Shown here: one piece after another, positions 1-8,464 of the stretch
How the letters are laid out: every line of letters begins with the position of its first letter
How positions within the stretch are numbered: position 1 is the first letter of the stretch
Assembly: GCA_003615045.1 (NCBI GenBank)
Contig: ML014314.1
Coordinates: 1 to 31,838 of the forward strand
Reading direction: 5' to 3'
Source: Caulochytrium protostelioides
Taxonomy: Eukaryota > Chytridiomycota > Caulochytriomycetes > Caulochytriales > Caulochytriaceae
DNA: 31,838 bases
Translations under genes and position numbers: made by a program
The notes under the pieces: model-generated
The model's input: the letters and a program-made list of their open reading frames with translations, nothing else
What the model was told of the DNA's origin: nothing
Database searches by the model: none

Positions 1-150
1 AGCCTCTTGGTTTAGCTCTTCATTTCCGCCCCGCGAAAGCATGGCTAACGTTTGAGCCGTTTCTTGCCTTCGAGCCTCTTGGTTTAGCTCTTCATCTCCG
101 CCCCGGGAAAGCATGGCTAACGTTTGAGCCGCTTCTTGCTTTCGAGCCTC
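1..150. repeat. 72-bp direct tandem repeat
   Basis: Positions 1-72 and 73-144 are near-identical 72-bp units, and the next bases (145-154) begin a third that diverges after about ten bases. The unit is exactly 24 codons and encodes the repeat of the minus-strand secreted protein. The array continues beyond the left edge. Confidence 0.95.
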
Positions 151-267
151 TTGGATCTGCTGTTCATTTTCTTGTCGAGTTGGTACGGCCCCGGCGGCCA
201 GGCACATGAGAAATGCCAGAAACAGGATGGGCAGCAGCCCATCGCGGCCCCGTATGATTGTCTGCAT
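1..267 (-). CDS. Secreted tandem-repeat protein, N-terminal fragment
   Basis: An open minus-strand frame begins with ATG at 267 and runs off the left edge after 89 codons without a stop. The first residues (MQTIIRGRDGLLPILFLAFL) followed by MCLAAGAVP form a good signal peptide: a basic start, a hydrophobic core and small residues before a likely cleavage near residue 26-29. The mature part is polar and is built from a 24-residue repeat containing QTLAMLSRGG and EELNQEA; two full copies and the lead-in of an earlier one are visible. The two copies differ at four bases: one is silent and three give conservative changes (R/K, T/A, N/D), as expected of a frame kept by selection. Each repeat junction is a basic pair (EARR or EARK), so a Kex2-type processed peptide precursor is possible; a secreted amphipathic helical repeat protein is the plain alternative. 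I do not recognise the family. The C-terminus lies outside the window. Confidence 0.62.
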   Translation of the reverse strand, partial: MQTIIRGRDGLLPILFLAFLMCLAAGAVPTRQENEQQIQEARKQEAAQTLAMLSRGGDEELNQEARRQETAQTLAMLSRGGNEELNQEA

Positions 268-805
268 GGCGGCAGGGCAGGTGGCAGGTGGGCGGGCAGA
301 GGCTCTGCGGCGGAAGGGGGTGCGAGAGGATGATGGGGGCGGGAAAAAGACACGTAGACAAGACGAACAATGTCGGCCAGGGTCGTACGGGTGTACAGGT
401 GTACCATCAGTACCGAACCAGTGAGGGTAATCCAGTATACCCACCGATTGACTGAGGCGACGGCGCATGCAGACATGGCTTCGTTTCTGCTGCAATCTAT
501 CCTGCATTGCACCAGAATTAGCGTCTAATCGTGTCGCAGAAGAGTCGTCCCGTCCATCGGCCATCCGTGAGCGGTGTTACACTTCGTGACGGCTAAGCCA
601 CGCAGAATGCAGCTCGACGTCCGCAGTCGCAGAGGCAGTGGTGACAACCGACATGACCATGGGGACTTACTCCGAACTCCGATGGGCCCAACGCGAGCTC
701 GACACTAGTGCCGACGGGAATGCGGGGCCCGACACATCGGCTTTATTGGCCGAACTCCGCTAAGGAATCACCGCTAAGGAAATGGCGAAGAGCTGGAGGG
801 GAGGG

Positions 806-819
806 GTGTGTGTGTGTGT

Positions 820-854
<35 letters not shown>
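806..854. repeat. (TG)n microsatellite
   Basis: A run of about 24 TG dinucleotides with one interruption (TAAG near 819-822). It lies in non-coding sequence; the cysteine-valine ORFs across it are composition artefacts. Confidence 0.95.
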
Positions 855-856
<2 letters not shown>

Positions 857-1384
857 GTCACGGTATATATGCTTCGACACGTGGCTCTTGCTTTGCGCTT
901 GCTTTACAAGCCACACTGCCTACTCTAGAGAAACCGGCCTACCTACGATGCGTTTCGCTGCGGGCCTTGCTGGCTTGGACGGAGCTGGCTCGCGACCTCC
1001 AATCGAAGCTGTCAGCAGCCAGTGCACAAATGATTAGATATCGCCCGGCTGCCTTCCTCGAGAAGCAAAGCGGACAAGGATGAACAGAGTCACTGAGGGC
1101 TTGTCACTGGGGCCGAATGACTCCGGACGGTCCTTGTGAGGCAAAGCCTGCGGACCGGAGAATGAAGAATATATAGGCTCCTTTGTGAGACAACCCGGCA
1201 TGAACACCACAATTTCCTATCCTCGGGCCCCCGGGGCCTCCAAGAGCCAGTGCCCATACGGTTACGTTAGCCGACTAGGACGTTTTGCCCCGGGATGCGG
1301 CACAGTGCCGCAGGCCTGACGGGCGAAGCCTCGCAACGTCGTATGTTCAAAGGGGTACTCAGGTGGTGGTCACTAACTTGCTGC

Positions 1385-1930
1385 TTATAGATGTCTACTA
1401 GGCCGTCGGACCGGCATCGCCATGTATATGTTGGTGCTGTTCGGGTCATTCTCAATGACGCAGCAATGACGCATCCAAGCTGTCTGCCTGGGGCTATTGG
1501 TTTAAGGCATAGCCTTTACAGCAGGCACATCGTTGGCCAGCTTCGTGCGCCAGAAGTGCACGTAGACCCTGATGCCGTCGCTGTCGACGGTTCCGAGTGA
1601 AACTGTGGCCCTTCTTTTCCAGCTTGCGGAACGCCCGGGCGGCCGCCTCCTGCTCTGCGGCCATGGCCTGGAGGATCGTCATGTTGCAGGCCACCGCCTT
1701 GAAAGTCCTCCGCAGACTATACAGTCTGGGTGTCGGATGGTACGGACGGATGTCGATGGTAATGAAGTGGTCGCAGCTCAGGATCACTAGCACCAGCTCA
1801 GCCCCCCCAGGCCCTGACCGACGAAAAAGGCGTGGTGTAATCATGCTCAATCATACTCTCGAAGACCGCGTGAAGAAAAGTCGTCTCGGCATCCAGCTTT
1901 CGCTCGCATCTCTCGATGCCGCGACACTTC
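1385..1930 (-). pseudogene. Broken coding fragment, family not recognised
   Basis: Several short minus-strand stretches in different frames read like true protein rather than GC noise, for example FITIDIRPY with a following helical segment, GIRVYVHFWRTKLAND and TTFLHAVFESMIEHDY. They sit in a consistent order on one strand over about 550 bp, so I read this as one decayed gene or element fragment with several breaks. I cannot name the family, and no terminal repeats or target-site duplications were recognised. It could be a relic of a mobile or virus-like element or a dead host paralogue. Introns are a less likely explanation because no other gene in the window seems to have any. Confidence 0.42.
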
Positions 1931-2020
1931 GTGCCGCGAAACCATGATAGAAAGCATGGAAATCATGCTGATCCTGTCGCGTTCCCCTATTCGACGACCG
2001 TTGTTTGGCGTTGTCTGACG

Positions 2021-2080
2021 CGGACCCTGGTGGACGACGGACCCTGGTGGACGACGGTCCCTGGTGGACGACGGTCCCTG
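2021..2080. repeat. 17-bp tandem repeat, about 3.5 copies
   Basis: The unit CGGACCCTGGTGGACGA occurs at 2021-2037 and 2038-2054, with one base changed at 2055-2071, and as a partial copy at 2072-2080. The unit length is not a multiple of three and no gene covers it, so it is probably a non-coding minisatellite. Confidence 0.9.
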
Positions 2081-2691
2081 CACGCAGGCGCCCCGTGCGG
2101 CGAACCGTCGACAAGGGCCACGACCTCATGGCTCGTCCTAGCCGGGGCCGCATGCTTTGTCCGGGGGCGCGGCTGGTCGCTAGTGCGCGCCGTCGTAGTA
2201 CTGTAGCTGTTGCTGGGGTGGGTGTGGAGCCGGCCGCCCGCTCCGAGGCGACTCGTCAGCCTTAAGCCCGTACGCTGATGCCGGAACCCTGGACCTCGCT
2301 CGCTCGCGCCGGCCGGGCGGCTTCACCGGCACGCCCGTCGAGGCGAGGGCCAGTCACTGCGCCGTGGCCCATCGACGCCTGGGGCGAGCCCACGCCCCGC
2401 GGCGTGCGGGTGCCGTCGGATACGGCCGCGCGCTGGTGGTGGTGGCGGTGGGGCACGTCGGCCACGCCGGCCGCGGCGGCGGCCGTGGCGGACGACGACG
2501 CGTGCGGAGCCGAGCGGCGGGCCACGGGGAGGAGACGGGCAGGCGGCGAACGGCGCGGTCGTGTACCGGCGCGGGGCCCCCGGCGGGATCCCAGGCGCGG
2601 CGGGAGCCCCAGCGGGCGCGTCCGTCCGACACGGGTCGCGGCGGCGCCGGTCTTCGGCGGAGCACGGCCATGGCTCGATGAGGCCGCCAAT

Positions 2692-2698
2692 GACGACG

Positions 2699-2731
<33 letters not shown>
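2692..2731. repeat. (GAC)3(GGC)10 trinucleotide repeat
   Basis: Three GAC triplets are followed by about ten uninterrupted GGC triplets in a very GC-rich non-coding stretch. It explains the poly-Gly and poly-Ala ORFs seen across it on both strands. Confidence 0.9.
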
Positions 2732-2732
<1 letters not shown>

Positions 2733-3010
2733 TATGCGGCTCGCGGGTGGTCCCCACGGTCGGCTGCGGCCGCAGCCGCTTGGCGGTGGTCAACGATGAC
2801 CCCACGCAGGGGGCGGTACCGCGGTTCCGCCGGGGATCGCACCGGCGCCGATGCAAGAAGGTGCCCGTGCGATCCCGCCGCTCGATGAGAATTCGGTTAT
2901 CGCTCATTTTTTTTTTCGCGCTGCGCGTCATCGAAGGCCGCTGCCGCTCAGTGGCCGCTGCGACGGGAGGCGGACCCGGCGAGACGACGCGAGCGGCGAG
3001 ATGCTGCGCC

Positions 3011-3097
3011 GCGATACGATACGATGCGATACGATACGATACGATACGATACGATGCGATGCGATACGCTACGATGCGATGCGATAGGCGATGCGAT
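3011..3097. repeat. ACGAT/GCGAT pentanucleotide microsatellite
   Basis: Roughly fifteen 5-bp units of the form RCGAT run through this stretch, some with point changes. It lies about 150-240 bp upstream of the TATA-like box of CPA1, so it may sit in the outer promoter. Poly-(RYDTI)-type ORFs on both strands are products of the repeat. Confidence 0.9.
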
Positions 3098-3249
3098 GTG
3101 CCCGGCGCAGGCGAGGAAGGGCGAGGTCGAGGAGGAGCCGCAGCCATGCTCCTCAGTGCGGAACGGAGTGGGGAGGCACCGTCGGTCCCTATGCTGCCGC
3201 GCGGGCGGCACGCCGTTCACACGGCAGCGGTAGGCGGCCGCGGCCGCCC

Positions 3250-3256
3250 TATATAA
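3250..3256 (+). promoter_or_regulatory. TATA-like box, possible CPA1 promoter
   Basis: TATATAA stands out in GC-rich surroundings 376 bp before the attenuator uORF. If it is used, the leader would be over 300 nt long. Such a leader could include a five-codon uORF at 3290-3307; after that no ATG occurs before the attenuator uORF at 3626. Use of this box is inferred; a start site nearer the uORF would also fit. Confidence 0.4.
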
Positions 3257-3625
3257 CCAGGAGGGCCTCCCGGGGAGCCAGCGCAACAGATGCCCCACAT
3301 CGCGTAAATTTCAGAGGCGTCTGCGGCAGCTCCGCACGCGTTCTCATCGATACGGGCACACGTGCTCTCGCCTGGTGCTTCCCTTGAATCTGACACAGCT
3401 GATAGCTACCTCGGATTGCATCGTACGCGCTGCGATTTGGCGATACGAGCCCCCCACTCACTTCTCTCTGATTTCCAGAATCCACCCGCGGTTTTCCATC
3501 GCGGTTCCTTCTTCGATCCTGGGATCTTTCTTTTCTCGGGTGTGATACGCGACTTGTCGCGTCTCTTTTGTTGATTTGCCGGCGATTCGTCTCGCTTCGG
3601 CACGTTCACCCGCATTTACAGGACT

Positions 3626-3697
3626 ATGTATTCGCACTTTTTCGAGACCGTCAGCCAGGACTACCTCAGCGAGCAGGTCTTCAAAACCAACATCTAA
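3626..3697 (+). CDS. Arginine attenuator peptide (AAP) uORF of CPA1
   Basis: A 23-codon frame ending in TAA sits 117 nt upstream of the CPA1 start. The peptide begins MYSHFFETV, and its residues 10-15 are SQDYLS. From memory, the Neurospora arg-2 AAP has the same SQDYLS at residues 10-15, including Asp12, the residue whose change abolishes regulation; the yeast CPA1 leader peptide has the related CQDYIS. The match continues by type: acidic at 16, hydrophobic at 18, aromatic at 19 and basic at 20. In the known systems the nascent peptide plus high arginine stalls the ribosome near the uORF stop, blocking scanning to the main start and exposing the mRNA to nonsense-mediated decay. The start context (A at -3, T at +4) could allow leaky scanning, and no ATG lies between the uORF stop and the CPA1 ATG. 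Family role is established; activity here is inferred. Confidence 0.9.
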   Translation: MYSHFFETVSQDYLSEQVFKTNI

Positions 3698-3814
3698 ATC
3701 TTCCTTTTCTTTTCCCAATCCTCGTTCGTCACCGCTCCTCCTCCTCCCCCGCACGTTCACCGCGCTTGCCTTTCATTCTTTATTCCTTTCGTTCTAACAC
3801 CAAGACCCCACATC

Positions 3815-5452
3815 ATGCTCGCTCAGGTAGTCAAGCAGTGCGCGGCCCAGCGCGCTGCTCCTGGTCTGTCGACCCTCCGCACCGGCCGTCTGGCCTCGGC
3901 CGGCCTGCTCCGCCCGCTGGCGGCCACGCTGACCCTGCGTCTGGGCCAGGCCGCCGCCGCCGCCACGCGGAACCACGCGACCGCCGCCAAGGACTCCGAC
4001 GCGAAACGCCCCCACACCTCACGCGGCCTCGCGACGCTTAGCGCCGCAATCGTGCCGCCCGGTTCGGGCGCGCCCACGACGCCGGCTGGCAACGAGCTGT
4101 ATCACGGCTACGGCCAGCCCGGCGTGCTGGCCCCGCTCGCGCAGGAGCCCGAGGAGACGCCGGCGGTGTTCCGCCTCGCGTCGGGCGAGACCTTCGCCGC
4201 GACCTCGTTTGGCGCGCCGCTCACGCAGCCCGTTGCCGGCGAAGTCGTGTTCACGACGTCGCTCGTGGGCTACCCGGAGTCGATGACCGACCCCTCGTAC
4301 CGCGGGCAGATCCTCGTCTTCACGCAGCCGCTCGTCGGCAACTACGGCGTCCCCGGCGCGGCGCGCGACGCCTCCGGCCTGCTCGCCCACTTCGAGTCCG
4401 AGCGTGTCCAGCCACAGGCCGTCATCGTCTCGGACTATGCGCGCAAGTACTCGCACTGGCGCGCGGTCGAGAGCCTCGGCGCGTGGTGCGCCCGCCACGG
4501 CGTCCCCGCGCTCACGGGCGTCGACACCCGCGCTGTCGTGCACCTGCTCCGTGAGGGCGGTTCGACGAGCGGGTGCGTCGCGCCCGTTCGCAGTGACGAC
4601 GTCGTCGCCGCCGCCGTCGAGGCGGACGCCGCCATGGCCGTCGCCGGCGACCCCAACGCGCGCTGCCTCACCGCCGAGGTCTGCGTGACGCGTCCGGTCC
4701 GCTACCGCGCCACGCCCGGCTCGGTCGCCCCGGGCACCAAGCCGCTCCACGTGGCCGTCCTCGACTGCGGCGCCAAGAACAACATCCTCCGCTGCGTGCT
4801 CGACCGCGGCTGTGATGTCACCGTGCTGCCGTCGGTCGCCGGCTCCGACTGGGACGCGCAGGTGATCAGCGGCGCCATCGGCCAGGTTGATGGCCTGCTG
4901 CTCTCGAACGGCCCGGGCGACCCGCGCTCCAATCTGCACGCCGTCGCGGCCCTGAAGCGCGTCATGTCGGTCCGCCCGACCCTGCCCATCTTCGGCATCT
5001 GCATGGGCCACCAGCTCATGGGCCTCGCCGCCGGCGCTGATGTCTACAAGATGACTTACGGCAACCGCGGCCACAATCAGCCCGTGCTCTGCCTCGACGC
5101 CAACGGCCAGTCGGGCCTGTGCTATGTCACCTCGCAGAACCACGGGTTCGCCCTCGACGACGCCTCCTTCACCGGCGGCTGGATGCCGTGGTTCCGCAAC
5201 GCGAACGACCAGAGCAACGAGGGGCTGCGCCACCGCGCGCGTCCGTGGCGCAGCGTGCAGTTCCACCCGGAGGCCAAGGGTGGGCCCGAGGACACCGACT
5301 GGCTCTTTGAGGCCTTTGTCGCCGACGTCCGCGCCTACGCGGCGTCCACGGTGGCGCCCTCCAAGGCCGCCACCATGGCCGCGGCGCAAAAGACGGCGGC
5401 GGCGGCCCAGGCCACCATGACCCCGGCCGCAGCGACGGCCACGAATGCGTAA
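3815..5452 (+). CDS. CPA1: Carbamoyl-phosphate synthase, arginine-specific small subunit
   Basis: This is the glutaminase subunit that hydrolyses glutamine and passes ammonia to the large subunit (CPA2) to make carbamoyl phosphate for arginine synthesis. The 545 residues begin with a long Arg- and Ala-rich, acid-poor stretch (about 1-75) that looks like a mitochondrial presequence; Neurospora arg-2 is mitochondrial while yeast Cpa1 is cytosolic. The small-subunit domain follows, with the family motifs TTSLVGYPESMTDPSYRGQI and QPLVGNYGVP, then the class I amidotransferase domain with LSNGPGDP, the nucleophile in GICMGHQ (Cys396) and the dyad in FHPEA (His484, Glu486). It is longer than yeast Cpa1 (411 residues) because of the presequence and an Ala/Thr-rich tail after about residue 505. 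The start is the first ATG after the uORF. It is probably repressed by arginine through the AAP uORF. Confidence 0.96.
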   Translation: MLAQVVKQCAAQRAAPGLSTLRTGRLASAGLLRPLAATLTLRLGQAAAAATRNHATAAKDSDAKRPHTSRGLATLSAAIVPPGSGAPTTPAGNELYHGYGQPGVLAPLAQEPEETPAVFRLASGETFAATSFGAPLTQPVAGEVVFTTSLVGYPESMTDPSYRGQILVFTQPLVGNYGVPGAARDASGLLAHFESERVQPQAVIVSDYARKYSHWRAVESLGAWCARHGVPALTGVDTRAVVHLLREGGSTSGCVAPVRSDDVVAAAVEADAAMAVAGDPNARCLTAEVCVTRPVRYRATPGSVAPGTKPLHVAVLDCGAKNNILRCVLDRGCDVTVLPSVAGSDWDAQVISGAIGQVDGLLLSNGPGDPRSNLHAVAALKRVMSVRPTLPIFGICMGHQLMGLAAGADVYKMTYGNRGHNQPVLCLDANGQSGLCYVTSQNHGFALDDASFTGGWMPWFRNANDQSNEGLRHRARPWRSVQFHPEAKGGPEDTDWLFEAFVADVRAYAASTVAPSKAATMAAAQKTAAAAQATMTPAAATATNA

Positions 5453-6184
5453 CTGAAGAAACGACGACGTTTCAAGGCGAACACCCCCCGCGGTTCCTCA
5501 CTCGTCAGTGGTTGCGCGCGGTTCCCGCCCTTTTCTTTTTTCTTTTTCTTTTTGATACCTTTTTTTTTTCATGATCGCGTGCGCATCCTCCCGTTGCGAT
5601 CGAACGGGAGCATGGACGCCAGGAACACCTGGAACACACCTTCATCGCTTTCCCCCATCCGTATCAGTGCTCCGTCAACATGCTTTTCATTTTCATATAT
5701 TCTTGACGATCCTGGGTCACACGAGGGACGTCGGTGGGACGGCGTTGTCGCGCCAGACCACCACGAAAGCGCACCCGCAAGAACGGTTGGCTCCGCCACG
5801 TCGGGGCCTGCCTGCGGGTCTTCCAGGCTCGGGGGACGGAGCACCCCCGTGGTTGAACGCCGCTGGGCGCAGCCGCGCCAAGCGACGCCTTGAGGCTAGC
5901 GCAGCGGACCGGAAGATCATCACGCCGCATGAGTGATACAGGCACACTAGTATACGCACTCTCGCAGGTCCGAGCAGCATCAGCGCGCATCGCTGCCATC
6001 AGCGGCCACGGCCGGGACCGCCAGCATCGTCGTGCCCGCCTGTCCTCCGCGCGCTCGTTCTGGAGGATCCACGGGTCGCTGAAACTCCGCCAGACGGCCT
6101 TCTTCCGTCCTTGACCATATCGATCCCCACCGGCCGTGGCGCTCGCCCGTTTTTTTCTGGTCGGCTCTCTGCCCTCTGGCCCTC
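5453..6184. other. Intergenic, CPA1 3' end and UBA4-like promoter
   Basis: Two same-strand genes are separated by 732 bp. T-rich runs at about 5530-5570 probably belong to the 3' end of CPA1. No ORF here has recognisable protein character, and I found no tRNA-like or long repeated structure. Confidence 0.6.
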
Positions 6185-8464
6185 ATGCCCGCCGCTGAGC
6201 GCACGGACCACGGGGTCCCCGTGGACGGGGTGACCCACGTGGACCCGCGCTACCGCCCTGCGCACGCCATGGCCCCCGCCACCGTCGCGCGCTTCAGCCG
6301 GCACCTACTGCTGCCGCAGGTCGGCGCCGCCGGACAAGCCGCGCTTCTCGCCGCGCGCGTGCTGCTGGTCAGCCTCGCCCACGACGCGGTCTGCGACGCG
6401 ACCTTGCGCGCCGCGGCGACAGCGCTGACGGCGAGCGGCGTCCAGGTCGCGCTGATGCGTCTGGCGACCGGCGACCGCCGCCGGCAGCAGGCGGTGAGCG
6501 ACGTCATCGCGGACGACGCGTCGGATGCCCATACGGCGTCGCTCGGGCCCGGCGCGCGGTGGCCCGCGGCGATCGTCGTCACCCGCGACGGCGTCGTCGG
6601 TGCGGACGCCGCGCGCCGGATCGCCGCGAAGCTCGACGACCGCGCGGTCCTCGTCGTGGCCGCGATCCGCGACCGCGCGCTGCATCCGCAGATGCCCAAC
6701 GGCGCCAGCGTGCGCGTTGTGGCGCCCGGGTGGCGCAATACGCGTGTGGACGCCGCGCACGATGCCGGGCAAGATGCTGAGCAGAGCGCCCAGCAAGATG
6801 CAGAGCTGGACGCAGAACTAGACGCCGGGCGGCCGGCGCCACCATCGTGGCCGAACGCGATACTCACGGGGCTCGTGCTCGCCCACGCAGCGGCGCTCGC
6901 ATGCCTCAAGGGCTTCCTGCCTGCCTTGAACGACGGCCCCACGGCATCCGCACGCCCGGGGTCCTTGCTGGTGCTCCACCCGCCCACGGCACAGCTCCGT
7001 TTCTGGAACACTGAGAACAGCGAGATCCCGGCCGGGGCCAAGGGGTGGATCGGCCAGACGCCCTTTGAGGCCGATGCCCCGTGGCCGTCGCCGCGGCGCT
7101 CGCCACGTGGCGATGGCTACCGCGTGCTGGTGGTTGGCGCGGGGGGGATCGGCAGTGGGTGCTTGCCCGCGATGGCACAGCTGCTGGCCGGCGACCCGGA
7201 TCAGGATGAGGATGCGGCGGCCGTGCCCACGCTCGGCATCGTGGACGACGACACCGTCGCACTCCACAACCTGCACCGCCAGACGCTGCATACGCGCGGC
7301 CGCATCGGCGTCGCCAAGGTCGACAGCGCCATTGCGGCGCTGACCGAACTGCTCGGCCCCCGCCGGCAGGACCGCGTCCGCCTCGTCGCGCACCGGCTGC
7401 GCTTGACGGCGGCGAACGCGCTCGCGCTGTTCGGCGGCTACGACGTCGTGCTCGATGCGTCGGACAACGCGCCGACGCGGTACCTCATCTCGGACGCCTG
7501 CGTCGCTCTCGGGTTGCCGCTCGTGTCGGCCAGCGCCGTCCGGTGGGAAGGCCACGTCACGATCTACCACGGGCCTCGGCCGACCGACGCGCCGCCGCCG
7601 TCCGGACCCGGGACAACGGCGGCGGCGCCGCTGTTCCCGTATCCCCGCAGCCCGTGCTACCGGTGCTTGTATCCCGTGCCGCCGCCGCCGGCGACCATGA
7701 CGAGCTGCGATGCCGACGGCGTGATGGGCCCCGTGCCCGGGCTGATCGGCGCCCTCGCGGCCCTCGCCACGTGGCCACTGCTCACGCACGGGCGCGCCCC
7801 GCTGGCCGGCCAGCTCGCCGTGTGGGACACGCTCGCGCCCCGTGTCCGCACTGTCCGGCTGCGCCCGGCCGCACCGGACTGCCCGGCCTGCGCCGGCGGC
7901 CAGGACCCCGGCGGCGCGGCGCCGGGCCGCCTCCCGGCCGCCGACTACGCGGCGTTCTGTGGGATGGCCGCCGCAGCGGAAGGCACGGCATCGTGCGGGC
8001 TCGCGCTGGTGCCGCCCGCGATGCGCGTCGCCTGGGAGCAGCTGCTCCCGCGGCACGGCGTCGCGCCGAGGCCGCTCGCGCTCGCGACGTGGCCGGCCGC
8101 GTGGCCGCGCGGCGGCGTGCTGGACGTGCGGCCCCCGAGCGAGGTCGCCGTCGGCACGCTCCCGAGCGTGATTGCGGTGCCGCTGGCAACGCTGGCGGCG
8201 TGCGCGACGTCCGAGGACGCCGTCGCGGCGATCCGCTGCGCGGCCAAGGCAGCGGGTCTGCCGATGGAGTGCGACGACGGGGTGGACGACGGCTCGCCAC
8301 GCCGTGCCCAAACGATGCCGTGGACGCTGGTCTGCCGCCGCGGCAACGATTCGCAGCGCGCCGTCGTGGCGCTGCAACAGCTCGGGTTCACCGATGTCAA
8401 GGACGTGCCCGGCGGTCTCACGCGTTGGGCCGCCGTCGTCGACCCTCATTTCCCCATCTACTGA
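6185..8464 (+). CDS. UBA4: UBA4/MOCS3-like E1 with rhodanese domain and N-terminal E1-like half
   Basis: Uba4/MOCS3 adenylates and thiocarboxylates Urm1 (and in many organisms the molybdopterin synthase small subunit), supplying sulfur for tRNA wobble-uridine thiolation and for urmylation in the cytosol. From about residue 312 the protein is a canonical ThiF/MoeB fold: VVGAGGIGSG nucleotide loop, IVDDDTV, NLHRQ, VAKVDSA, DASDN, zinc pairs CYRC and CPAC, and the Cys in SCDADGVMGPVPG (Cys508). DYAAFCG leads into a C-terminal rhodanese domain with active loop CRRGNDSQ (Cys717) and the typical end DPHFPIY. The odd part is the N-terminus. FSRHLLLPQVGAAGQ at about 37-51, normally directly before the nucleotide loop, is followed by some 250 extra residues. 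These begin like an E1 fold (ARVLLVSLA) but lack the glycine loop, and include an Asp/Gln/Ala-rich linker at about 195-220. At 759 residues it is far longer than yeast Uba4 (440). Confidence 0.9.
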   Translation: MPAAERTDHGVPVDGVTHVDPRYRPAHAMAPATVARFSRHLLLPQVGAAGQAALLAARVLLVSLAHDAVCDATLRAAATALTASGVQVALMRLATGDRRRQQAVSDVIADDASDAHTASLGPGARWPAAIVVTRDGVVGADAARRIAAKLDDRAVLVVAAIRDRALHPQMPNGASVRVVAPGWRNTRVDAAHDAGQDAEQSAQQDAELDAELDAGRPAPPSWPNAILTGLVLAHAAALACLKGFLPALNDGPTASARPGSLLVLHPPTAQLRFWNTENSEIPAGAKGWIGQTPFEADAPWPSPRRSPRGDGYRVLVVGAGGIGSGCLPAMAQLLAGDPDQDEDAAAVPTLGIVDDDTVALHNLHRQTLHTRGRIGVAKVDSAIAALTELLGPRRQDRVRLVAHRLRLTAANALALFGGYDVVLDASDNAPTRYLISDACVALGLPLVSASAVRWEGHVTIYHGPRPTDAPPPSGPGTTAAAPLFPYPRSPCYRCLYPVPPPPATMTSCDADGVMGPVPGLIGALAALATWPLLTHGRAPLAGQLAVWDTLAPRVRTVRLRPAAPDCPACAGGQDPGGAAPGRLPAADYAAFCGMAAAAEGTASCGLALVPPAMRVAWEQLLPRHGVAPRPLALATWPAAWPRGGVLDVRPPSEVAVGTLPSVIAVPLATLAACATSEDAVAAIRCAAKAAGLPMECDDGVDDGSPRRAQTMPWTLVCRRGNDSQRAVVALQQLGFTDVKDVPGGLTRWAAVVDPHFPIY

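Larger units (their letters stand above)
268..3249. other. Gene-poor region with repeats and one broken coding fragment
   Basis: About 3 kb separate the left-edge gene from the CPA1 promoter. Apart from the degraded fragment at about 1385-1930 and the repeats listed separately, I see no gene I can defend. GC is lower than elsewhere from about 500 to 1900 and very high from 2100 to 2900, where all six frames stay open by composition alone. The first few hundred bases should contain the promoter of the minus-strand secreted protein. A 36-codon frame at 653-763 is mentioned under findings. Confidence 0.55.

Noticed and set aside
864-1175. TATA-like runs at about 864-870 and 1168-1174
   Set aside because: No supported gene starts within reach downstream on either strand, so they were not called as promoters.
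2262-3298. Several long ORFs on both strands upstream of CPA1
   Set aside because: Driven by GGC and ACGAT repeats and high GC; no protein-like segments.
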